Part shown: piece after piece, positions 38,415 through 50,800 of the stretch | Numbering within the stretch: the stretch's first letter is position 1 | Layout: the number at the start of each line of letters is the position of its first letter | Translations under genes and position numbers: made by a program | Assembly: GCF_901000735.1 (NCBI RefSeq) | Contig: NC_081541.1 | Location: forward strand, 46,791,485-46,855,484 | Length of the DNA stretch: 64,000 nucleotides | Direction of reading: 5' to 3' | DNA from: Corylus avellana | Lineage: Eukaryota; Streptophyta; Magnoliopsida; Fagales; Betulaceae | The notes under the pieces: model-generated | What the model was told of the DNA's origin: nothing | What the model saw: only the letters and a program-made list of their open reading frames with translations | Databases searched by the model: none

Positions 38415-41400
38415 TCAAGCAGCAACTTTGGCTTTTGCTTTCTGTTTCTTGGCATCCTGTGACGCTAAGCCTATACGCAATCCAACTGGAGTCTGATCTT
38501 CTTTCCCTGATGTCAATTGCTCGTTTTTGGAATCTACTGGGCCATTTGAAGGATGGCCATTAGCTTCACTGTTCGCTCCATTGGTTTCCCCAGCATCCAC
38601 CGCATCTGGGGTCATACCTGAATTGATAATGTTAAGGAGCTGTGTAAGTGGCGGAAAAGCTTGTACTGGAACACCGTGTGGACGTATCAAGAGGCCCCTT
38701 GCTACGGCTTTCTTTCTGACTTCAGCAGCTGCACGAGCAGCTCTTTCATCAACTCCCCTCCCTCGGGGAAGAGTCTCGCCAATTATTGCAGCATTAAGGG
38801 ATTTGTTGACAGGAGCGCCTGAACTCCCAGACCCTCCGCTTGTAGCGGCAGCTTGGAATGCATGTATTAAGTCAGGATGGGCCTGTCATGCAATGTCAAA
38901 TAATAAATGAGAAATCTAATGACATTAGAGATTACACCAGACAAAAACAGACGATTGCAGTACTACAGATATTTGGGGGCTAGTATAACCAACAAGCAAT
39001 CATTTGCTTGAGAACCATGTAACATTTTTTTTCTTTTTCTTTTTCTTAAACATAAAGCTTTTGGAAAAGCATGCATCAAGAGATTTTTTTATAAGTGCGC
39101 AGGAGTACCAAGATACAAGGACCAAATTTTTAAGATCTCCTCAAATCAGAAATGTAGGGGTTGTATACACCATATAGAGAATGAGTAACAGGTCAGGCAA
39201 AAAAATGACAAAAGCATGAATATGGGAAGCATTTTCTCAATCAAGCAGAAATTGTTATGAGATATGATGATGGTCTTCCCTTTCATCTATGATAATGAAG
39301 AAATCGTCCATAACAAACAAAACCAGCAAAAAGGAGAATTCAAAAGCACCTTCAAAATATCAATTGCTTTTTGAGTAGAAGCTGCATCCAAAGCTTGGCC
39401 TTTTTGCTTTTGTGCATTCATCTGTCAAAAGAAGATTCACAAAATTCAGAAACCCAAAGATGTTGGGAGAAGAGGAGAAACAAATCATCCATTTAAGAAC
39501 ATATAAAAATCGTCCAACTTTCAACCACTCAGAGACACCATGAATTTACCTGTAGCTCACGCATCTTAAATGTCTTCATCCAGTTCTGAGAGTCGCGTGT
39601 CCTTGAATCCTCCTCGCCAAGTTGTTTGACAAGTATATCATAAGTTTTCTTCTCATGCTGTCACACCAAATGCAATAATTGGTAAATTACAATTTACAGT
39701 AGCCCAATGATAACCCTTTAGTAGGCAAAATTAATTTTACAAAGGTACAAACCTGGTGAGAAAGCTTGAAGGCACCCATACAATTGAATGCAATGGCAAG
39801 AGCATGATAGCATACAGCAGTTTGGATGTGTTCCTCGCCTAGAAGCCTTTCATTCTTTTTCAAAGCTTCTTGCAGATAACGAAGAGCTGTGTTCATCTTT
39901 CCAATGTCTTGGTACATCATTGCAACATTTATAAAGGTTGCAGCAACATCAGGGTGATCTGGGCCAGATGACAAACTTAGCAAGAGCAATGCCCGGGACA
40001 TGTGCCGTAGTGCAAGTTCTGTTTGGTTAAGCCCATGGTAGAAAAGAGCCATATTGCCATAACTGCAGTAGCACAGTGCAGATTAAGTGACCAATAATTA
40101 GATGTGTGACTGTGTCGGAGAGAGAGAGAGAGAACGTGTTTGTGGGGGGGGGGGGGGACACAGTACCAACAAGAAAATAAATTTTCTCCCATTTTACACA
40201 ACTTTAAACAAGCTTTTCTCATCTTACACATGATTTTCAGACTTATTGTGACATTTCATCCACTGTTTATTTCATTAAATGGTTCCATTTTTTTGGTCTT
40301 AATATTTGCTACATTACACTTGTGGTAGTGCGAATAACTATGTCCAATGGGTTTATAACGTCAAACCCTACGAACCCCAAAAGATTTCATCACAAAAGAT
40401 ACTATCAGTGATTAAAAGAAAAGAAAAGAAAAGAAGGGCATACCTGTGAGCAGTGTCAGGGTGATCCAAACCCAGGCAACGTTCATTTATTATCAGCTCC
40501 TTGTGCTGTTGCATTATCGCACCAGCCATGTCTCCAGCATGATATAAAACCATGGCGAGATACCTGAAAAATAACGAAAAGGAATACCAGTAATGTTTGT
40601 CCAGAAATTGATCAGCTTTGGTCTTAAGTGCAGATTACCGAGTTGATAATTAATTTTATCAACAAATCATTCGATAACTTAAAGATGTAATCAGTCATAT
40701 CTTGCTAGGGAATATTAATGCCAGCTAGCTATGATCAAAATCAAAGCAGAAGATGCAAAACTTTTCTACATATTATCCACTACGATCAAGCTAACAATAA
40801 TAGAAAAATATATGCAGAATGGTTTTGAGGTGTATACCGACAGCAATTAGCAACCTCCCGATGCATTGGACCAGTAACCTGCAAAACCACAAAAAAAAAA
40901 AAAAAAATTGATACACTATACAATAGAAATTCCTAGAGGCCAAACCATGGGATAACATACCTGCTGAAGTATAGCAAATGCCTCAGAAAATAGCGTGTAT
41001 GCTTCACTAAGCATTCCCTGAAACAAAGAGCCACATGACTTAATAACTACATCTTTCCATGCAAGAACATAAAATATGATGTGACCACACTCAGCAGAAC
41101 TTTCAGCCTTATGCAAACCCCAAAAGCTGATTCAATCATGAATGAAGTTCCCCAGGATTATAATGCTCCATATTAATATCATAGCTACACCAACTTCACG
41201 ATCCCAAGATATTTAATAGGGCTCATTTGGGTTTGCGATTTTTTTCTATTCTACTGAACTGAATTCAAAATTGCGAATATCGAGGAGAAAAAAGAATTGA
41301 GATTATGTTTGGGTTATTTGAAGAATATAAAATTTTGAATAAGGTTGAAATTTTTTGAGTTGAGTTGAGTGTTAGTGGTGTCAAATCAACTAAAAAAAGA

Positions 41401-44400
41401 GAAAAAAGTTGAGAAGAATTGGGAAGAATTGTCTTCCCAAACAAGCCCTAGGCACTAAAGTTTTCGATGATTAATTTGACATTACGGTGACTCAAAAATA
41501 CATATCCATTCAATGATCTAAATAAGACAACAAAGCACAGTGCATACCTCAGCCAATTGGATTTTACCCGTTTCTATGAGATCCTTAGCTTCTGAACATA
41601 TGGGAACTGAATTTTTCACTACAGGTTGGAGATTCAAGATATCTGATGTTTGGAAAGGTGCTGAAGAATTAAGATCATATTTGCGTGCTGCAACATTTAT
41701 GCCTACCTGTTAAAGAAACCATATTCAAGCAAGATATAGCTCATTCAGAAGCTCAATCTTAGCGATAAAAATATTAGCAAGAGATACTTAATTAGCCACA
41801 TGAAGGCAAATAAACTCTACAGCTTGAGCTGACAAGAATCCAACATGGTAGCAAAACAGGAAACTCGCATATATATACACTAAATAGAGTTCAGCAATTG
41901 CAGCATATTATTGAGGAGGCTATACAAAAGATTTGGAGGACTAATCCATTCCACAAGTATTTACTCAAAAAGCAGGGTGTACCAAGAAAAAACATATCAG
42001 AAAGGAAGTGCTGCTTTGAAGTGTTGGACAACAGTGTAGTGTAAGAAGAGCAACTAGTTTGGCAAGTATGGATTATCTGTTTTCAAATTCAAATAGTAAA
42101 TTTTGCATCTACAATGTGCACAAGTATACTGAATTTTAAGGCTGAATAGTCAGAGTTGAGGATCTCGGCCAATGAAGTTACCAGCATTGTTCACACAAGT
42201 AAAATGGGAAATTAAACATTTAAGGGGCACAAATCCTAAGAGTGTATAGTCTACAATCCATTCATTCAATTTTCCTTTTTTAGAGGACAATTCCCACACA
42301 ATGCTTTTACTAGTGAAAAGCAGCCAATTCTTGTGTTATGACTAAACAGCAAATTTTCTAGGCCACAACAAGCTTGTAACTCACCCTATGATATATATTG
42401 TTTGCTTAAGCGTAGAGATTAACCAATACCCATGAAGCATGATTGAATAATAAGTTAAACACACAACCAATTGGAGAAGATCCAATCTCCTGGCACGTAC
42501 AATAGGTAACATCTAGAAAAAGTGGACAATAGCATGAGAATACTCTTCAGTAAGAAGAATAACACATAAAGTAAGGCATCATATTACTTTCCAATAACCA
42601 TTTGGATGGAACTTAACTAGTCGTAAAAATTATGCATACTCCCGAACATCTGCTCTGGTACAACATTAAAATAAAAACATCTATATATGATGATGGACAA
42701 TCATAGTGCAAAAGGATGGCACTCCCAATTTTCAAGGCACTTAATCCTATAAGTTAACAGAGAATTTGAAAGCTTCCATTGCAACAGCACAAGAAACATG
42801 AGTAAAGCAATATATCTGACACAAAAAGTAATGTATTGTGGCACTATAAGACACAAACCGGAATCAATTCAAGAAGATATGAACTTATAATTACCTTTTG
42901 GCAAAGATTACGGATAACAGAAATTTTCTTTACACGTGACCTTGCATCCTCCGGCAACTCAAACTACAAACATGAGAAAATTTACTTCAAACATCAGAGA
43001 TAAATCATGGGAGGAACAAAGAATGTGATCGGAGATCCCATATGAAACAGATTACTCCATTTCATTTTCATCAGCAATGAAAGTCAAAAGACCAGTCAAC
43101 TAAAAATATGTTGTCTTTTTAATGCTTTTTATAACAAGTGACTCGTCCTACATCCTAGAAATGCCCAGCATTCCCTTTAGAGACTTACTGACAATTTTTT
43201 TTTTTTGATAAGTACTTACTGACAATTGATACCTGATATTTCAGTTTTGCAAATTCTTGTAAGTCTGACCACACAGTTTCTGAGCTAACATTCATATATG
43301 AGGATTGATTCTTTCTTGCAGATGCTCCACCCTTCCACCTTCCTTGCCCCCTAGAAGGCTTTCCTGGAGATTGATGACCTCCTTGGTCCTGTAAATAATT
43401 GACAATAAAACACAGCCTGAGGACAACATTTCTATACCCGAAGAAGTGACTGGTTTGGTAAAGATTTTGGATTCTAAACCTCATTATTTATCTTAAGAAA
43501 AAAAATTTCCTGTCTTCTGAAGAAAAAGATTCAATTAATTGCTTACTAATGTACAGTTACAATGTCAGACTGCAAACAATAAAAATTAAAAAAAAAAAAA
43601 TTAAGGGAACATATGGCCTCAAGAATCAGCTGATAAAAGCTCAAAACTAAAAAGAAGTACTAGCCGAAGTAACCACAAGTAATCCTGAAACTGTTCATCT
43701 AAGTTGCACATACTTTTCTGTGGGTTCTTGACTGAATAGTATTAGCAGCAACTTTTGCACCAGCAGCTTGATAACTTCCAAAAAAACAGTTGAAGAAATG
43801 TGATACAGCCGGCCCAAAATCATGGTCCTCTGTATTTCTCAAAACATCCTGCATAAAAGTAAAAGATAGCCTCAACATAAGGTTTTGTGTGCAAGGATAG
43901 AATCTAAGGATCTACAAAGGAATATGAAAAGTAAAGTCAGCTTTCTGGGTCCCCATCAATGTGGATTGTTAAAGCATGGGAAGGGGGATTAGACATATAT
44001 TTCTTTTTCTACCATGGTCGGAAAAAATAAGGGAGTCTGTGTTCTTTCATCTTAGACAAGTGTAGCAAACAAAGCATCCACCAATTTTTTAAAGCAGAAA
44101 AGAAGGGAAAGTTGGATGTGAATAAGAAACATTTTTTCACATGCATACAAACAAGGTAAGCCAGACTGTCCTTTATGTTTCAAGCAGGTGCAGGCAAGTT
44201 GATAGCTGCTGCCTGTAACACCAACAGCAGGAACGAGGTGTCATGTTACAGTATCTACTGTAAGAGTGACACCTCGTTGCAAAATCATCACAGTGAAACT
44301 TTATGGCATTAAGTGAAATAATGTATGCATTTCATCCCATCATTTCTAAACCAAATAATGACGTAGAAGCTGGTAAGATTATTCTCGTCACCTTGAGGAT

Positions 44401-47400
44401 ATGCTTTGCAGACCTGACAACAATCTCATTAGAACAAAGATCCCAAAGATGAGGCAAATGTTTCGTCCCATCAGCCACCTGTAATAAAGATCCAGACATG
44501 TCAAAAGCAATACAATCATTGGCAGAAAGAAGGAAAAAGAACATCACAACTTTCAGGATACCATAGAAAATAAATATCAATTTAGGCAAAGTTTTTTAAA
44601 AAAGCTTATCTTTCCCATAGTTATATGTTAATAATTAATCAGTCAAATTTGTACATAAGAGTATCGACTGGAAACATTAATGCTTACTTTTCCAATGTAG
44701 CGAACATTGATTCCGTGGGCATGAAGTGCTTCAGTTAATGTTTGCCCATCCATAGGAGAAACTTCAAGCGTGCAAAGATCTTGTACAAACTTTGGTAGGA
44801 CAACATCTGTAAGATATGAAGTTGCTTTCCTCACATTTTCTTCATCTGCTGCTATCTCCTGGGGAAGGCAAAGTGTAAAAAATTATATAAGAGAACTTAG
44901 AATTCAATAAACTTGACAAATACTATTACAAGATCCAGACTTGCCTCCTGACTCCCAGCCAACTTAAACTCCGTGAAGGCATTAGGGTTAAAAAGAATTT
45001 CATCATATGATTCAGTTTGCGCTGATAAAGAAGCACAGTCCTTGACATTCTCATGCTTCCCATCTTTTGTTATATCCTGCAAGAAGAGCAAGAGAAAGGG
45101 TCATGTATAGCAGAATATTAGAGGGAAATCATGGCACAAGCTATCTTCATATTATAACATATTAGTGTTAAGTGATCTAAAGTGACATAAACATGTAATT
45201 CTTAGTTTTTTGCTCAAGTCCAAGTATTATACATCTACAATACTTTAAGCATCTATCTACCGCCAAAATAACAGTACCTGCCACTTTTTTGTCCCACAAA
45301 TCAAGAAAATGGATACTCCCAACTCTTTTTTGGTAAGCAATATACTTGCTGGCAATTTTCTATTTCCAAACACCTCGAATATCCTCTTAATTGAACACCA
45401 CTACTTCTAAACGAGGATGACGATGACAGGAGGGGCATAACCATGCAGGAGCTGCTATTCTATAACTATCTCCTCAACAAAAGAAGAGAACACACGAAGT
45501 CACACTTTCAAGTTCAATAATAAGACAGGCAAATTTCTAACAATGACTCACACAGGGATACTGGTATTTCCTCATAACCGAAAACATTTGTTTCTTTGAC
45601 TATGGTGGATATATTCACACCAAAAGAAGCCACTAGAAACACGAGTATTGCTGACACTGCTAATCCAAGGGCACTAAGATATTGTCATGTAACAAGCAGG
45701 CAAGCATTGTACAAACAGTAGTGCAAATCATCACTAACTCAAGCCATACTGCAACATAAATAAAAGGCACCAAAACGCAGTTAGAAGTACATAATCAAAG
45801 AATAGAAGGTAAAAAGTTAGGTAAATTCCAACAGACAAATACTAGTAAAGCAAAATAAACATTAAATCAGAGAATAACATTCAAGAATGCAATTCACTCC
45901 CAAAAAAAAACACCACTAATGGCAATCACAAGCTGCAGTTTCATTTGCCTCCATTCTCACCTGTTTGGCAACATCAGAAGCCTCTGAAGAGTTAGTGGTC
46001 ACTTGAGCATCTCCTTCAGACTTATATTTTGATCTCTCTGCAGCTTGGGCCTTCTCCAATAAAGGAAATATTCATATAAGAGAAGGAACATATGAAATAA
46101 GGCCCAAAACTGATGTTAATATCAGAATATCATAATTTACCTGGCAAAACGCAGTAATTAGTTCTGGTCTCAAGATACAGAATCTGGATCCAGGTCCAGT
46201 AAAGTTTGCATCTCGAGGTGTTACTCTCATCAAGTCAAGAAGATAATGCCTGAGATTGAAATTTTAAAAACAAAAAAAACGTATAAAAAAACTGCATAAA
46301 GCTTTATAAAATCTAAATAAGCGCATTAGTGAACAGTTGCGGCATCCTAAATGTAGTCAGAAACTAGAAGCATGTAGCAGAGATTACGACTATATAGCTA
46401 ATAAAAGCCCAATCCTCAAATCCTTAAATTTGGTGTACTAACAACAAATTTAAGGATTTGAGGATTGGGCTTTTATTAGCTAACAACAAAACCCCAAGGG
46501 ATTGGCCCAAGTGGTGAAGGCCTTGGTGTTGAGGGTTTGCTCCCTTTAAGATCCAAGGTTCAACACCTCATGGATGCAAACAATTCCTTGGGGCCACACC
46601 CCCTGATGAAAAGTCAGTGATTTAACCAGTTATGTGTAGGGAAACTTTCAAAAATGCGGTGCACGAGATCTGGATTTACTTTGCAGGGGTGAATCCGAAG
46701 GGCCTTCCCTTAGAGAGTTTCCCCGACATAAGAAATAAAAATAAAAAATAAAAACAAAAAACAACAACAACAATTTTTTGAGGAAAACGTGCATTGAAAG
46801 TGCCAAGTGCTGGCAATTCCATATCTGGATCACAATTTTTAACGAATTTTAAGCATTATGGATAAGGAAATCCAAGCACTAAAAAGGAGAAAAGCAACCA
46901 ACAAAAGATTTGTGTAAATAAATACACCAACCCAAGAGAGTAATTACCTGTCGTCACTACCAACAATACCCTTGCATTCCACAGGGGCAGCTAATTTGAA
47001 AGCATTTCCAGATCCATCAAGGACAGTGTGTTCCTTCAAATGAAGGTGTTTAGCAGCCTCAAGCACCTAAAGATAAAGAAAAACTTAGCACGTCTAACAA
47101 GGAAATCCATTTCACAAATCATAGATAGCATTGAAGAAACAAAAAGAGAATAAACTCCCACAAATGAAAATTATATTTTTTTGAAATATCGACCCAGGCC
47201 CCAATATCGGGGTTTTTTTATGGATTGCGGTTTCAAGTATTGCTCCCATTGGACTTCTTATGTCAGGATATGGTTCAAATAATAAATATTCCTTTTTAGG
47301 TGGTCTACGAGCTGCTGCTCAATCGATTAGTTATCCTACCCCATGTGAAGCTTAAGAAATCCTCTCACATAAGAATTAACAAAGATGTAATATGAGAAAT

Positions 47401-47856
47401 CTGACAGCATGACAAAGCAACAAATTCATATGCTCCCTCACCTTGGAATGAAAATCTTCATTCCAACATATCTTCTTGCCGTTGTCAACAGAACCATACA
47501 GAAGAGATTCTGATTTGTCCCCTTGAAGAATGCCGGGTAAAACACTCTGCAGCGAAATGTGTAAAAGCAACTGAGGGCCAGCTAAGACAAATTTAAGCAT
47601 AGACAAGCACAAAGATGTTCTAAGACAACAGGAATTGGTATAAACAAGTAGAAATAGCTAACATAAAAAAAAAAATAATAAAAAAAAAATAATAGGTCAT
47701 GCAACTATATGTTGACTAGGCGAGACATGTCAAGCAATAGCATTGAAAAGGAAATTTTGCACAAATTATTTCTTTCCTTTGTTTAAGTGCCAACAATTAC
47801 TTCTTACTTGCAAGAAATAGTCATTGAAAAGTCGAATACAAGAAAACAAGAAAACA

Positions 47857-47897
<41 letters not shown>

Positions 47898-50800
47898 AAT
47901 CCCAGAATGTCAATAAACACCTTTGCAACAAATACATGGGCTATGTGTTGAGCTATAAAAGCACTAAAAAGTCAAATAACATTCCTAAGGAAAAAGTAAA
48001 TATACCAACAAAAAGATATGGTATCTTTGATACAAACCTGAGCTACTACTCTATGACCTCTGTAATCAATTATGGCCATAGCAAGATTATAAAGTCCAGA
48101 GACATCAGCTTCCTGGTACGCCTTGGTGCCTTTCAAATCATTATTTGCAGAAGCATATGTAGCCTGCTCACTCTCTGTCAACGGTGTTTCAGCTGACACA
48201 TCAGAAGCCACTTCCACGCCACTATCATGTTCTCCTGTAGTTGATCCTTCACATTTTTCCCCATTGGGAGTTCCACTCTCTCCATGTAACAAACAACTGG
48301 AGGCCTTATCAGATGAACTGTTTAAAGAGCTTGAACTCTCAACCTTTAAATTAGCATTGGATGCACGTTTCTTGGACAGCTGCTCAAGGTCCGCATCCAT
48401 AGCAAAGCTAAAGAATATATTGTTGTGAACATACCTAAAACCAAGAAAGTGTAGCTATGATGCTAATCCGACACTAACAAATCTCTCAAGGAAAAATAAG
48501 AACGTCAAAAATAAATAAGATCCATCACAGAGAATGTAACGTAAAAACATAAGAAAATAAAAAATGCATTCCCTAGATTCATACCAAGAACCATTCAGAA
48601 TATATTATTACAGGCAGTAACCATTTTATATAAAGCTTATCCAAGAAAGCAAAGCAAAGTCTAGTCTTACATTAACATGTGATAGCACATCTAACTCAAG
48701 GAACTTTATAGCCTGCACTAAAGTACACTTGATACTAATTAGCTACCAAGCTGGAAAACATGTTTTCAACGTTGAGGTACAAAGATATAGTAATCAACAG
48801 TAAATAGCCAAAAATGTGTTATCTTCTAAGCATTTGAAATGAATTCCTTAAAAGAGAAAAAAAAAAAAAAAAAAAAAAAGGAGGTTCTTTTAAGATCCCA
48901 CTAACATGTGAAAGCACTCTGGATCTGTTGGATTTATTGGGGGTATACATCTACTGATCACTCCAATAGCACCACTGATTGCAGCATCGACAAAGTCCGA
49001 TGTTACTTTGTAGAGAGCCCTATCCCGCAGAATCCTGCAATGAAATTACCTTTGTTAGTAGAGAAGCTGGAAACCATATAGAAGAAACAATTTTAAAAAG
49101 AGAGAGAGAGAAGAAATTATTAAAATGCAGAAATAAACTAAAGGGATCAGCATCACTGTAACAGGTCACTGAATCAGAGATCAACCTTTCCTGAGGAGTT
49201 GAATGAGGGAATTCTCGACAGGATTGCAACTCCTCATTCCAATCTCTTTGCATGCCAATCAGCTCACTACCGTAAGAAAGAGTCAGTGCATCTTCTGCTC
49301 TGGCTGCATCACGTTTGTGATCTGGCAATGGGAATATATACAAAATTTAACGGAAGAAAATAAACCATGGCACCAAGGAACCCCAAAAGTTGACAAAACA
49401 TCCATAAGTCATGCTGGTGCAGCAAGTAGGGTAGATGCTAAAAAATTATCATCCCAAAATGTGTTATGTAATTAGTAATAATCATATTGTGCAACTGAAA
49501 GACGCAAATTTTGTATTGGCATCAACATAACAATATTACCAATAAGCAATGCACTCATAAAGTGATAAACCTAGTCTTTTGAACACCATTAAATTATTTT
49601 TTAATAAGTAATCGAGATATCATTAAAAGAGTAAGGCGCCTCCATGTACACAAAAAGTCTTAATTAACACAATCTTCCATCACATCCTACTTCTTTAAAT
49701 TAGATTTTACACACTGACTTATGGAAACTTATGAAAGTTCCAAATTAACTTCTTGCGGGAAGCAGAAATGCCTAAACTAGGCCAACAGTAAGCTAGCCCA
49801 AGTCTTAGAGATGGTCCATGATGAACCTAAATGTAAAACTTGCTCTACAATACTATAGTAGAAAAGAGGTTCTTGAGTATAAACTTCAAAGAAAAATAGC
49901 ACACTTTCCACAACTCCAAAAGCCAAAACTCCATCCATCAATTCATGGATTTAAATGGAAAAGATATCACAAAAGCTTCTATCAAGCTGAACTTACCAGG
50001 AACTGGATATACTCCCAGCCATGAATTTGGTGGCAACAAAGATTGAACATTTTCAAAAGGGTGTGCAGAGGCCCTCCACTCCAAAATTTCACGAAATGCT
50101 TCAGAATAAGCACACAGAAGGAAAATTTTATTCAATGTCATCAGAAAATTAGCCCACTTCAAACCTTAACAAAATAAAATGCTTAAATCATGTTATGTTA
50201 CCTTTTTTAAACTTGGGGCTTATTTTTTGCAGGAGCCCAGCAAGGGTGGTTGCTTCAAAATTTGTCTTACTCGGCCTTGGGTCAAGAGTATTACCAGTGC
50301 TTGAGTTGACATAGAACGTTTTTGTAGTTCCGGTAATACAAAATTTATTACCCTCCAATGTTACTACATCCAAATAAATCAAATCCCCAACAAGCCTGGG
50401 GTCAACAAAAACACCATTATATGGTTTCCACAGAAAAAAAAGTCAATGATTTTATGGAACATAATAAGGTAAAGGTGTAGAGAAGAGACATTATAATTCA
50501 CCTTCTATAGCTTGGGGCAGGATTGAAGGAGGAAAACACAATGCTTTCCACACATTTGATCTCTTTTGAAGATGACAATAACAAATTACTCAGTGAACCA
50601 GCAACATCCTCCATAAAACCCAGACCATCAAGCTCTGGGACCTCGGTTTTCGCAGTATCTAGGTCATAGTAAAATACAGAAGCATAAGTGTGGTACAGCG
50701 TAAAACTACAAGGAAAATAATTGAAGCACACTGATAGCATGTTCAATATCCCAAACCTCCTGGACTGGAAGCTTTGTTTTGTGCTGTCTCGTACTGCAAT

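Noticed and set aside
47862..47896. (GA)n run as a GAGA regulatory element
   Set aside because: Intronic microsatellite far from any start site; no evidence of function.
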